The position numbers were made by a program, and so were the translations under genes. Of a stretch of DNA of 64,000 nt, positions 17,721 through 26,826 are shown piece after piece. The stretch's first letter is position 1. Each line of letters begins with the position of its first letter. The DNA lies in contig NZ_JACXAA010000008.1 in NCBI RefSeq assembly GCF_014699035.1, positions 248,001 through 312,000 on the forward strand, given 5' to 3'. The stretch comes from Spirosoma validum (GTDB taxonomy: Bacteria > Bacteroidota > Bacteroidia > Cytophagales > Spirosomataceae). Below the pieces are notes generated by a model. It saw only the letters and a program-made list of their open reading frames with translations, made no database searches and was not told the DNA's origin.

Positions 17721-18781
17721 TGAAACTACGGGGTTTAGTGTACGCGCATTTTTTGCTGGCTGGCCTGCTCGCGGTTTCGTGCGTGACAGAGTTTCAGCCG
17801 GATTCGGTTAGTATTCCTCCCTCGCTCATTGTTGAGGGTGAAATCACTGACCAGCCAGGGCCTTACAGAATTCGGTTAACCCGCACGGCCGACTATTCAT
17901 ATAAAAGCCTGAACCTGCTCGAAACAGGAGCCACGATCACTATTTCCGATAATTTGGGTAACCAGGAAATCCTGCAGGAAAATACAGGCGTGTATTCAAC
18001 TAAGGCAACGGGATTACAGGGCGTGGCCGGTAGGACCTACAAAGTGAGCATAAAAACTAAAGATGGAAAAGTTTATGAATCAACGCCGGAGTTATTAAAA
18101 GCGGCCCCACCTATTCAGAAACTTTACTACAAATACACGGTCGAACCGACCGGTATTCTGTTTTCCCGCCGACAGGGTTGGGATGTATACCTGGATACAA
18201 AAGATCCCGAACCGTTGGACAATTACTACCGCTGGAACTGGACACATTATGAGCCACTTGAGGCTTGTTATAAAGCAGAAATACCGGGTGGCGGTGGGGT
18301 ATACACGGGCCTGGTTTGCTGTGAGCCCTGTTGGGACATCACGCGTTGTTATAATTGCATCAATGTCAATTCGGACGCGAACACGAATGGTCAGGTCATT
18401 AGTGGCCAGTTCATTATGCGCGTACCGTATAAATCGACCGGGCGTTATTACCTCGAAGTACAGCAGCAGGCCATTAGCGAGGGGGCTTATACATTCTGGA
18501 AAAGTGTTCGCCAGTTGGTAAGCAATACGGGTGGGCTATTCGATGCGGCACCGTCTTTGGTACAAGGTAATATGCGGTGTATAAGCGATCCAGCAACAAG
18601 AGCTTACGGCTTTTTTGGCGCAACGGGTGTGTCTGAGCAATACATCTACGTAGACCGTAGTACCGGTCAGGGTACGCCCGACCTCGATCAAGAGATAATA
18701 ATTCCGCAGCCTTCGGCCTGTTATCCCTGCGAGAACAGTATCTACCGAACGTCTACCAAACCCCGCTGGTGGACGTATTGA
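17720..18781 (+). CDS. DUF4249 family lipoprotein
   Basis: A 353-residue lipoprotein: the lipobox LAVSC places the acylated Cys at residue 21. The mature part opens with SIPPSLIVEGEITDQPGPYRIRLTRTADY, the DUF4249 hallmark, and continues as beta-rich sequence with a Cys-rich middle (residues about 190-215 have eight Cys, for example CCEPCWDITRCYNC), which suggests disulfides or metal binding. It is the accessory partner of the upstream receptor, overlapping it by one base. Its place in the cell is the outer membrane. Confidence 0.87.
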   Translation: MKLRGLVYAHFLLAGLLAVSCVTEFQPDSVSIPPSLIVEGEITDQPGPYRIRLTRTADYSYKSLNLLETGATITISDNLGNQEILQENTGVYSTKATGLQGVAGRTYKVSIKTKDGKVYESTPELLKAAPPIQKLYYKYTVEPTGILFSRRQGWDVYLDTKDPEPLDNYYRWNWTHYEPLEACYKAEIPGGGGVYTGLVCCEPCWDITRCYNCINVNSDANTNGQVISGQFIMRVPYKSTGRYYLEVQQQAISEGAYTFWKSVRQLVSNTGGLFDAAPSLVQGNMRCISDPATRAYGFFGATGVSEQYIYVDRSTGQGTPDLDQEIIIPQPSACYPCENSIYRTSTKPRWWTY

Positions 18782-18883
18782 ATTCGATGCGATCAGTAAA
18801 GTAAAACCAGGAGCTATTTATTCTTTTAGAGAAACGGCAACTAAATGACCATAGGATCAATAGAATCCAAATAAATACTTGAA

Positions 18884-18916
18884 TTTGCTCATAGTTCGCC
18901 TGATTACGTAGTTTTG
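18884..18916 (+). promoter_or_regulatory. Bacteroidota-type promoter for GT9 gene
   Basis: TTTG at 18884-18887, a 21-base spacer, TAGTTTTG at 18909-18916; the ATG is 16 bases downstream of the -7 element. Confidence 0.75.
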
Positions 18917-18932
18917 CAAAAATGATTGGGAT

Positions 18933-19931
18933 ATGGCTCCGCCGGTAAAAATATTGGTTCTTCAGTTTGCTTCTATTGGCAACGTCGTGTTGACAACGCC
19001 CGTTGTTCGCTGTCTGAAGAAGCAACTGCCGAATGTCGAGGTGCATTACTGTACCAAAGATGCCTATCGGTCAATCATTGCCTATAATCCCCACATCGCC
19101 AAATCGCATTATCTTACCGGCAGTGTCTATACACTTATTCGCCAGCTTCGTGCAGAACGCTTTGACTACGTAATCGATCTGCAAAATAACGTAGCAACAA
19201 ATGTGATTAAGCTGGCCCTGGGCGCTCGGTCGTATAGTATCGAGCGGCAGTCGGTACGTCAATGGCTCTATGTCCGCTGGAAGGTGAATGCGTTGCCCGA
19301 TCAGCACATTGTTGACCGCTATATGGCTACGGTGCAGTCGTTAGGCGTTGAGAACGATGGGCGCGGACTGGATTATTTTATTCCGTATAAAGACGAAGTT
19401 GAACTCGACTGGCTGCCCCTCACACACCAGCCTAACTTTGTGGCTTATGCCATTGGTGGGCAAAGCCTGACCCGGCGTTTACCCGTTCGGCGCATGATTG
19501 AATTGTGCCGCAAGATCAATTATCCGATCGTACTCCTGGGTGATAAGGCTGATCGGAAGGCGGGCGAGGAAATCGTGCGGGCGATTGGCGGGAAACAGAT
19601 TTACAATGCTTGTGGCCATTTCAACCTCAATCAGTCGGCGTCGTTGCTACAACGGGCGCGGGTCGTGTTCAGTCACGATACGGGGCTGATGCATATTGCG
19701 GCCGCGTTTGGCAAGAAAGTCTACTCAATCTGGGGCAGCACTACTCCGCAATTCGGATTTTACCCGTATAAAACGCCACACACCCGGCTCGAAAACTCGG
19801 GTTTAGGTTGCCGCCCCTGCTCAGCGACGGGCCCCGATAACTGCCCCATGAAGCACTTTAAGTGCATGAACAACCTCTCCTTCGACTTCGACGTAAAAGA
19901 ATTGCGCACGCGGAAAAAGAATTTCGAATAA
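18933..19931 (+). CDS. Glycosyltransferase family 9 (heptosyltransferase-like)
   Basis: A 332-residue GT-B fold enzyme of the ADP-heptose:LPS heptosyltransferase family. It has LVLQFASIGNVVLTTPVVRCL at the N-terminus and SHDTGLMHIAAAFGKKVYSIWG in the donor-binding domain (about 245-268). A C-terminal Cys cluster (CRPCSATGPDNCPMKHFKC) is shared with the convergent neighbour. It probably adds a sugar to lipid A core or other surface glycan at the cytosolic face of the inner membrane; the exact donor is not readable. Confidence 0.88.
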   Translation: MAPPVKILVLQFASIGNVVLTTPVVRCLKKQLPNVEVHYCTKDAYRSIIAYNPHIAKSHYLTGSVYTLIRQLRAERFDYVIDLQNNVATNVIKLALGARSYSIERQSVRQWLYVRWKVNALPDQHIVDRYMATVQSLGVENDGRGLDYFIPYKDEVELDWLPLTHQPNFVAYAIGGQSLTRRLPVRRMIELCRKINYPIVLLGDKADRKAGEEIVRAIGGKQIYNACGHFNLNQSASLLQRARVVFSHDTGLMHIAAAFGKKVYSIWGSTTPQFGFYPYKTPHTRLENSGLGCRPCSATGPDNCPMKHFKCMNNLSFDFDVKELRTRKKNFE

Positions 19932-19939
19932 ACCGAGAT

Positions 19940-20989
19940 TCACCGTAATAATTGTCGGATACGGTCGGCCACAGCCTCTACCGAGATGTCATATAGGCAA
20001 GCCAGATCGCCCCGCCAGCAGGGTTTGTTGCCAAAAACGGAACAGGGGCGGCAGGTCAATACGTCGGTTGAGATTTGCAGGATAGCTTCATCGCCCTGCC
20101 CCCACGGACCAAAACCGGCGTCAGGATGGGTAGCTCCCCAGATTGACAGGACTGGTACACCACTCAACGCGGCCAGGTGCATATTGCCCGAGTCCATGCA
20201 GAGCATACCCTTCAGTCGGCGAATGAGCGCTAATTCAGTGGCTAAAGAAAGCTGACCCGCTACTAAAACAACTTGCGGAAAACGTTGACGTAACGTTTCG
20301 AGTTGTCTAATTTCCTCAGAACCACCACCGAATAAGAAAATGGTGACTGGCTGATTAGCGTAGAGTTTTTCCAGTAAGGGTGCAAACCGCTCGAAGGGCC
20401 ACATCTTTTGTTGGTGCTGAGCAAAGGGCGCGATACCCAGCCAGGGGGCGTTAGGAGCAATGGGTTGGTGGGCGAGAAACGTAGTAAGTTCCGCTTCAGC
20501 AGACGTAACGGGCGGAAACTGAAAGGATCGGGACGGCTCAAGCGTAAACCCGGCCTGGTCGAAGGCTCGGGCGTAGCGCTCCACACTATGCGCCAGTCGT
20601 CGGCGAACCTTATTTTCCTTGCGTGTCAGCGCTTTTTTCTCGGCCCGTCCTTTATCGATCGTAACCGACGAAACACCTACCAGCCGAAACAAACTTTTCA
20701 GAACCGCTGACCGCAAGTTTTGATGGGCATCAACCACTACCCGGAACGGCCCCAGTTGACGAAGCTCACTGAACAGACGTACTAAGCCATTGAAACCCTT
20801 ATGTCGCCCCTCGAAGTCGGCACCAACAACACGGACATTTGGAAACTGCTCAAAAAAAACGGCGAATTTCTGACGGGTTACCAACGTAACGCTCACCTCC
20901 GGATAACGCACCGTGAACGCCTGCACGACGGGTGCCAGCAGGGCCACGTCGCCCATGGCCGAAAAACGGAGAAGGAGCAGCTGCTTCAT
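19940..20989 (-). CDS. Glycosyltransferase family 9 (heptosyltransferase-like), second copy
   Basis: A 349-residue GT9 enzyme with LLLLRFSAMGDVALLAPVVQAF at the start and CMDSGNMHLAALSGVPVLSIWG around residues 262-283. It ends with a Cys cluster CRPCSVFGNKPCWRGDLACL aligned with that of the convergent gene, though the two proteins are otherwise diverged. The two stop codons lie only 9 bases apart, with no terminator between them. It is upstream-linked to the DUF4254 gene on the same strand, an association that suggests a common LPS-core task. Confidence 0.88.
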   Translation of the reverse strand: MKQLLLLRFSAMGDVALLAPVVQAFTVRYPEVSVTLVTRQKFAVFFEQFPNVRVVGADFEGRHKGFNGLVRLFSELRQLGPFRVVVDAHQNLRSAVLKSLFRLVGVSSVTIDKGRAEKKALTRKENKVRRRLAHSVERYARAFDQAGFTLEPSRSFQFPPVTSAEAELTTFLAHQPIAPNAPWLGIAPFAQHQQKMWPFERFAPLLEKLYANQPVTIFLFGGGSEEIRQLETLRQRFPQVVLVAGQLSLATELALIRRLKGMLCMDSGNMHLAALSGVPVLSIWGATHPDAGFGPWGQGDEAILQISTDVLTCRPCSVFGNKPCWRGDLACLYDISVEAVADRIRQLLR

Positions 20990-21081
20990 TCGCTAGTAGT
21001 CATTGGTGGTTAGAGATTGTCAGTTGATTTTTCTATGACGTTACAACCAATGACCAATAAGAGTTAATGACCACTAAATAA

Positions 21082-21690
21082 CTATTTCCCCGACTCTCCA
21101 TAAAGTACCGGGTTCAGTGTAGGGTCGTTGTACATTTTCATCTGCCGATACACTTTCATAAACCGGTTGCCAGTCTGGATATCTTCGATCAGCTCGTTAA
21201 AGCAGCGGGCTAAATCGGTCTCCTGTTCGAGTAATACGTCCAGTTTCTGCCGCGCTTTCTGCCGGTGCTCATCCGAAACCGATTCCCGATCAACCTGCTC
21301 CCGGAAGTGATAGATCTTGAGCTGTAAAATCGACATTCGGTCGAGCAGCCAAGCCGGCGTTTCGGAGTTCATGCGTGCCCCGTCTTTTGGCGTAATAGCT
21401 TGAAAAAGGTCTGAAAACCAACTGTCTATCAGCTCGACCGTATCTGTCCGATCCTGGTTCGACTGGTCGATCCGGCGCTTAATCGCTACCAGCTCGTCGG
21501 GCCGGATGGTTGGGCTACGAATGATGTCTTCCAGATGCCATTGGACCGTATCGATCCAGTTTTTCTGGTACAACAGAAAACCAATGTCGTTCGAAGAATA
21601 CGGGTTTTGACTGGGGGCGTCGACGTGATCGGTCAGATGGTAATGCTGAATACTCTGACGGAAAATGTCGTTGGCAAGTAAGGCGTTCAT
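21082..21690 (-). CDS. DUF4254 domain protein
   Basis: A 202-residue, almost entirely helical cytosolic protein of the DUF4254 family, which is common in Bacteroidota next to LPS glycosyltransferases. Visible features are an N-terminal segment with Asn-Pro-Tyr-Ser and FLLYQKNWIDTVQWHLEDIIR, a charged central helix pair and RQKLDVLLEQETDLARCFNELIEDI. Function is unknown. It precedes the GT9 gene in the same direction with a 92-base gap, so the two may be co-transcribed. Confidence 0.8.
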   Translation of the reverse strand: MNALLANDIFRQSIQHYHLTDHVDAPSQNPYSSNDIGFLLYQKNWIDTVQWHLEDIIRSPTIRPDELVAIKRRIDQSNQDRTDTVELIDSWFSDLFQAITPKDGARMNSETPAWLLDRMSILQLKIYHFREQVDRESVSDEHRQKARQKLDVLLEQETDLARCFNELIEDIQTGNRFMKVYRQMKMYNDPTLNPVLYGESGK

Positions 21691-21707
21691 AGGCAGTTAA
21701 TCGACTG

Positions 21708-21715
21708 CAAAGATA
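21708..21715 (-). promoter_or_regulatory. -7 element for DUF4254 gene
   Basis: On the minus strand TATCTTTG, a perfect TAnnTTTG match, 17 bases upstream of the ATG. A -33 TTG is not clear; CTG sits at about the right distance. Confidence 0.5.
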
Positions 21716-21832
21716 CGGGTTTTCGCGGGTGTCAGGAAGAGAGCGCGTAACAGAGACTATGAAAACCCGGCTGGCGAAAGTGGGGGTTTTTTATTATAAT
21801 GCGATTTATGCGTCCATTCTAATTGTATTTAT

Positions 21833-23104
21833 ATGGAATTATATTATTCATTTTCAGTACTGATCGTTCTTACTGCTGTATTCGCCTATGTCAACGAGCG
21901 CTTCTTAAAATTGCCATCTACCATTGGTATTATGCTGATGGCCATGCTGGTTTCTATTGCATTGGTTGTTACGGGTAATCTATTTCCGAACCAGTTCGAT
22001 TTCGACGGGTTTTCGCGGTTCATTGCCAACCTTGATTTTACGGAAATATTGATGGGCGCGATGCTTAATTTCCTGTTGTTTGCCGGAGCCATTCATGTGC
22101 GTCTGAAAGATTTGCGGGAGCAACGGGCTCCAATTATTGTTTTCTCAACGATCAGCGTCATGATTTCCACTTTCATTGTCGGCTTTCTGATCTATTATCT
22201 TCTGCCCCTCTTCCGATTGAATGTTCCCTTAATCCAATGCCTTGTTTTTGGCGCATTGATCTCGCCAACGGACCCGATTGCTGTGTTGGGTATTCTGAAA
22301 AAAGCGGGTGTCCGTAAATCGTTAGAAACGAAAGTGGCGGGTGAATCACTGTTCAACGATGGGGTAGCCGTCGTCGTTTTTGCCGTTCTGCTTCAATTGG
22401 CACAGGGCTCGGATGTCGACGTATCGTTTAGCAACATATCCTGGCTACTCATCAAAGAAGCGGTCGGTGGGTTTGGCATGGGTGTTCTGATCGGGTTTAT
22501 TGGCTCACGGGCGATGCAACGTATCGACAATCCCAACGTATCGGCGCTGATTACGCTGGCCATCGTAATGGGGGGCTATCTGATTGCCCGAGCTGCGCAT
22601 ATCTCGGGACCGCTAACGATGGTAGCGGCCGGGCTGGTAGTGGGAAACGTTGGGAAAGCCAGCCGGATTTCGGAGACGACTCAGGATTATTTAGACAAGT
22701 TCTGGGAGTTAATTGACGAGATCATGAACGCTATCCTGTTCCTGATTATGGGGTTTGAGCTCTTGCTGATTCCGCACATCATGGACTACTGGGCCCTGGG
22801 TCTGATTAGCATTGGTCTGGTGCTTTTTGCCCGATTCATTTCAATCTGGGTACCAACGCTGATCATACCCTTCAAAGCCAGATTTGACAAGCGAACCATC
22901 ACCATTTTGGTATGGGGTGGTTTGCGGGGGGGCGTTTCTGTTGCCTTAGCGCTCTCTATTGACGAGCACCTGAACAAAAACCTGTTTCTGGCCATGACGT
23001 ATTTCATTGTGGTGTTTTCGATTCTGGTCCAGGGCCTTACCGTTAGTAAGCTTACCAAGAATCAGAAACCGTCAGAGCTGGTTGAGGCTGACGACTTGGA
23101 TTAG
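21833..23104 (+). CDS. CPA1-type Na+/H+ antiporter (NhaP-like)
   Basis: A 423-residue membrane protein with about 12-13 hydrophobic segments. Signature motifs of the CPA1 family are present: SPTDPIAVLGILK (about 145-157) with the ion-coordinating Thr-Asp, GESLFNDGVAVVVF with the Asn-Asp pair, and WGGLRGGVSVALAL near residue 362. It exchanges cytosolic Na+ or K+ for protons, supporting pH and salt balance. No regulatory RCK domain is attached; the tail ends in a short acidic stretch. The ATG at 21833 precedes the first membrane helix directly. Confidence 0.9.
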   Translation: MELYYSFSVLIVLTAVFAYVNERFLKLPSTIGIMLMAMLVSIALVVTGNLFPNQFDFDGFSRFIANLDFTEILMGAMLNFLLFAGAIHVRLKDLREQRAPIIVFSTISVMISTFIVGFLIYYLLPLFRLNVPLIQCLVFGALISPTDPIAVLGILKKAGVRKSLETKVAGESLFNDGVAVVVFAVLLQLAQGSDVDVSFSNISWLLIKEAVGGFGMGVLIGFIGSRAMQRIDNPNVSALITLAIVMGGYLIARAAHISGPLTMVAAGLVVGNVGKASRISETTQDYLDKFWELIDEIMNAILFLIMGFELLLIPHIMDYWALGLISIGLVLFARFISIWVPTLIIPFKARFDKRTITILVWGGLRGGVSVALALSIDEHLNKNLFLAMTYFIVVFSILVQGLTVSKLTKNQKPSELVEADDLD

Positions 23105-23428
23105 TATGACACGCCTTAGCTGATATTCGCTGATACGTTTATTCGGTGACAAACCAGGTTTTTTGATGAAACAACGTATTTTTCTTGGGGAGAAATACTT
23201 AATTTGGGGCAGCAAAATTTTAGCCTATGGGTTTGGTGGATCATATTGGCCATACACCCTATTTACACTCCGCAAAGTGCTGCCCCATCTGAAAACCAAG
23301 TCCCCATTGGCTTATTAGCTGGTTTGCCTGATTTATGCATCGGTACTAGGTGTTGTGTCTGATTTTTGTGTCTGCGTATTCATAGTGCGTATTTTTTTTA
23401 CTCTTTTTTACCTTAATTCTATTTACCA
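23105..23428. other. Long intergenic region with a distant inverted repeat
   Basis: No gene is recognised in these 324 bases. A 10-base inverted repeat, TGGGGCAGCA at 23205-23214 and TGCTGCCCCA at 23278-23287, could fold a 63-base loop. The region upstream of the protease start is T-rich. No TAnnTTTG element was found close to the ATG. It may be a long structured leader for the protease gene. Confidence 0.4.
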
Positions 23429-26400
23429 ATGACCAATTTTTACGCTTTTTTTTCGTCTTCGCTCCGCTTCATCTTGCTGGGGTTATGGCCGTTATTGACT
23501 GGTTTGCCGATCAATAGTCAGGCCCAGAATAAAGCAGATCAGTCTATTTACGGACAGTATATTGTGGTCTACAAAAAGGATGCATCCGTGCTGGGAGAAG
23601 TTAAATCAATCCAAACTTACCAGCAGCGACAGCAGGTAATGCAGCAAGTAGCCGCTGCTACTTTACTTCGTAACGGGCTCGCCGGCAAGCCCGTGCTTCA
23701 TGTCTACGATAAGGCTTTACTGGGTTTTGCGGTTAGTAGCCTGACCCCAGCCGAGGTTAGACAGCTTCGTCAGGACGATCAGGTAGCTTACATTGTTGCT
23801 GACCAGCCCGTTTTTCTCGACAACCACGGTGCTCCTTCGATGCTGGCCAGCAGTTGCAATGGCCCTAGCATTACGCTTAACGGGGTAACCAATTACAATG
23901 TAGGGCTGGCCTCTTTCGGATCGGCTACTATTGTCACCGGCCAGGTAGTACTAGTGAACGATGGCATATCGCCCACAACGGATGGCTGTAGTGCCATCCA
24001 GAACAATATTTCGGGTAAGATTGCTCTAATCGACCGCGGTACCTGCGGATTTAGTGAGAAAGCCTATTCGGCTCAACAGGCGGGGGCTATTGGCGTTATT
24101 ATTGCGAACAATGTGGCTGGTACTGCGCCTAGTATGAGTGGCAGCACTAATGCTAATCTGGTAACCATCCCGGTCATGTCGCTTTCTTTGCCGGACGGAA
24201 ATGCGTTAAAAACGGCGTTGACCACTGGTACCGTAACGGCGACCCTTGACAAAATACTCCCTACCGCCAGTTCCCAATGTAAGCCCTGGGGCATTAGCCG
24301 GGTTGGCGGAGGCCTGTCAGGCGTGGGGAAGCGAGCCTGGATCATCGACACAGGTATTGACTTTACACACCCCGATCTGAACGTAAACACGGCTTTATCG
24401 GCCTATTTTATTGGAACCAGTCCGGTGGATGGGAACGGCCATGGTACGCACGTAGCGGGCACGATAGCGGCTAAAGACAACGGGATCGGGGTAATTGGCG
24501 TAGCAGCCGGGGCCGAGGTAGTAGCCGTACGGGTTTTTCCGGATCAGGGGGGATCAACTACGTCGGTTATAATAGCTGGGATCAACTACGTCACGGCCCA
24601 TGCCGCCAGCGGTGACGTGGTGAACATGAGCCTGGGGGGCGACCCTGATCCGGCCAAGGAAGAGGCCGTTCTGGCTCTGTCGGGGGTTTGTAACGTTGTG
24701 CTTTCAGCAGGGAACGATGCTAAGAATGCCAACTTTTCCAGCCCCGCCCGGGTCAATGGACCCAACATCTTCACCGTGTCAGCCATGGATATCAACGGTC
24801 AACTGGCCAGCTTCTCCAACTTTGGTAACGGGGCTGTCAACGGCCCTGTTGATTATAGCGCGCCTGGAGTGAATGTGGCCTCCTGTTGGCTCAACGGCGG
24901 CTACGCCTATCTAAATGGCACTTCCATGGCGGCTCCCCATGTAGCGGGCCTGTTGTTGCTGGGCCGAATTTGTGCGACCTCAAAAGTTACGGGCGACCCG
25001 GATGGTAATCCCGATCTCATCGCTACTCTCTACAATCCGGCCAGTGATATCGATAACGACCGTGACGGGGTAACCGCCTGTGGGGGTGACTGTGACGACA
25101 ATGACCCAGCGGTTCATCCGGGGGCAGTCGAGATTTGTGATGGCAAAGACAATAACTGCAATGGGCAAATTGATGAAGGAAACGTCTGTTGCCCAGCTGG
25201 TAACGCGGGTAAACTGTACGTAAACGCCAGCGCTACGGGGGCCAATAATGGTCTTTCCTGGGCGAATGCTTTTACCTCGCTACAGGCCGCCATTACCTCA
25301 GCCAAACGCTGTAGCCAGATCACACAGATATGGGTAGCCAAAGGAACCTATTACCCGACTGTCGATGCTTTGGGCAATGCCTCTCCACTCGATGTACGTA
25401 CCAAAGCATTTAGTTTGAAAAATGGCCTGGCCATCTACGGGGGATTTGTTGGGAATGAGGCCCCGAACTACAACGTATCGCAGCGCAATCTGGTTGCTAA
25501 TCAGACGACTCTCAGCGGTAATATTCAGCAGGACAATGTGGCCACCAACAACGCGTACAATGTTATTCTGAACATGCCGGTTTTTGGTGATTCTTTGAAT
25601 AATACGGCTGTACTAGATGGTTTTACCGTTCGGGGTGGATACGGCAACCTGCTGGTTAGTAACTATCTTTCCTTTCCGGCGGCCTATGGGGGTGGCATGT
25701 TCAATTATACCTCAGCCCCTACCATCAGAAATAATCAATTTGTCGAGAACGTTGCGTATGTCGGCGGGGGGGTAGCAAATATATTATCAGACCCCATTGT
25801 AACGAACTGTTCCTTTATGGGTAATGGCGGTACTATTTGTAGTAGCGGAGGTGGAATAGACAACACGTCGTCATCGCCGGTGCTGATCAACTGCTCGTTT
25901 TCTGGCAACCGGGCGACTTCTGCAGGCGGTATGTACATCAGTGACGGACCGTCGACCATTATTAGAAATGTCATCTTCTGGGGAAATAGTACAGAGTTGG
26001 ATGGTGATCTGGCCAATGCGACCATCAATTACAGCATCATTCAGGGAGGCTGGTCGGGCGCAGGCACGGGAAATCTGAGCCTCGATCCTAAATTCGTTAG
26101 TCAGCCAGCCGTCGGCCAATCTACGGGAAACCTCGCCCTTACAGCTTCTTCACCGGCTATTAACGGCGGTAGCCCTTCCACAACGTCGGCAACTGTTGGT
26201 ATCACCGATTTGGCGAGTAATCCCCGGTTTTATAACAATGGCCAGATCGACATAGGAGCGTACGAATATCAGGGTATTTCGACGATACCTGATCTGACGA
26301 TTACGACCTACGCCCGACCCACCACCCTGTACGGTACGAACAATATCAGTGTGGTAGTGGACGTGGTCGAACTAGTAGGAACGCCTACCAGCGGCACTGT

Positions 26401-26713
26401 GGTCGTTCGATTAACCAAAGATTCCAGAGTTAGGCTGGACTTCCCATCCACCGCCACTACCGTCAATAACCGGTCAGTGCAGAATAGTGTCTGGAGTTTT
26501 GATGGTACATCAAATGCCAGCTATTACATTCTGACTACGACAGCGGGTATTCCCGCTGGTGATAAGCTTTCGTTCGGCTTTACGGGAGTGTTAACGCCTG
26601 GAGCAACGACGGGAATCGTAACGCTGAGTTCGGTAATCGTTGGAGGTAGTGGGCAGGAAATTCGTCTCACCAATAATTCCGACGCCGATAAGCTCGATTA
26701 CTTTCAGCAGTGA
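23429..26713 (+). CDS. Secreted multidomain subtilase (S8) with PA, MopE-like and beta-helix regions
   Basis: A 1094-residue exported protease. In order: signal peptide (1-32), I9-type propeptide (about 40-130), PA-like domain (about 145-275), S8 catalytic domain with Asp307 (WIIDTG), His338 (GNGHGTHVAGT), oxyanion Asn429 (SAGND) and Ser499 (NGTSMAAPH). A MopE-type Asp/Cys-rich metal-binding stretch follows (about 542-587: DNDRDG, GGDCDDND, ICDGKDNNCNG), then a region resembling right-handed beta-helix proteins (about 596-950) and a C-terminal beta-sandwich. A PA domain placed before, not inside, the catalytic domain is unusual. No T9SS C-terminal domain is evident. It probably degrades proteins outside the cell. 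Confidence 0.88.
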   Translation: MTNFYAFFSSSLRFILLGLWPLLTGLPINSQAQNKADQSIYGQYIVVYKKDASVLGEVKSIQTYQQRQQVMQQVAAATLLRNGLAGKPVLHVYDKALLGFAVSSLTPAEVRQLRQDDQVAYIVADQPVFLDNHGAPSMLASSCNGPSITLNGVTNYNVGLASFGSATIVTGQVVLVNDGISPTTDGCSAIQNNISGKIALIDRGTCGFSEKAYSAQQAGAIGVIIANNVAGTAPSMSGSTNANLVTIPVMSLSLPDGNALKTALTTGTVTATLDKILPTASSQCKPWGISRVGGGLSGVGKRAWIIDTGIDFTHPDLNVNTALSAYFIGTSPVDGNGHGTHVAGTIAAKDNGIGVIGVAAGAEVVAVRVFPDQGGSTTSVIIAGINYVTAHAASGDVVNMSLGGDPDPAKEEAVLALSGVCNVVLSAGNDAKNANFSSPARVNGPNIFTVSAMDINGQLASFSNFGNGAVNGPVDYSAPGVNVASCWLNGGYAYLNGTSMAAPHVAGLLLLGRICATSKVTGDPDGNPDLIATLYNPASDIDNDRDGVTACGGDCDDNDPAVHPGAVEICDGKDNNCNGQIDEGNVCCPAGNAGKLYVNASATGANNGLSWANAFTSLQAAITSAKRCSQITQIWVAKGTYYPTVDALGNASPLDVRTKAFSLKNGLAIYGGFVGNEAPNYNVSQRNLVANQTTLSGNIQQDNVATNNAYNVILNMPVFGDSLNNTAVLDGFTVRGGYGNLLVSNYLSFPAAYGGGMFNYTSAPTIRNNQFVENVAYVGGGVANILSDPIVTNCSFMGNGGTICSSGGGIDNTSSSPVLINCSFSGNRATSAGGMYISDGPSTIIRNVIFWGNSTELDGDLANATINYSIIQGGWSGAGTGNLSLDPKFVSQPAVGQSTGNLALTASSPAINGGSPSTTSATVGITDLASNPRFYNNGQIDIGAYEYQGISTIPDLTITTYARPTTLYGTNNISVVVDVVELVGTPTSGTVVVRLTKDSRVRLDFPSTATTVNNRSVQNSVWSFDGTSNASYYILTTTAGIPAGDKLSFGFTGVLTPGATTGIVTLSSVIVGGSGQEIRLTNNSDADKLDYFQQ

Positions 26714-26746
26714 GGTAAATAAACAGGTTCAGTATTAAGCTATATA

Positions 26747-26794
26747 GAATCACCTGAATGCAGTTGCTATCTCTGCGCTGCATTCAGGTGATTC
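26747..26794 (+). terminator. Bidirectional hairpin between protease gene and moeA
   Basis: A perfect 17-bp stem: 26747-26763 (GAATCACCTGAATGCAG) pairs with 26778-26794, with a 14-base loop. It lies between the convergent 3' ends. No long T-run follows. Confidence 0.8.
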
Positions 26795-26826
26795 CAGTAT
26801 AAGCGATAATCAGGTTCGATGGCAAC

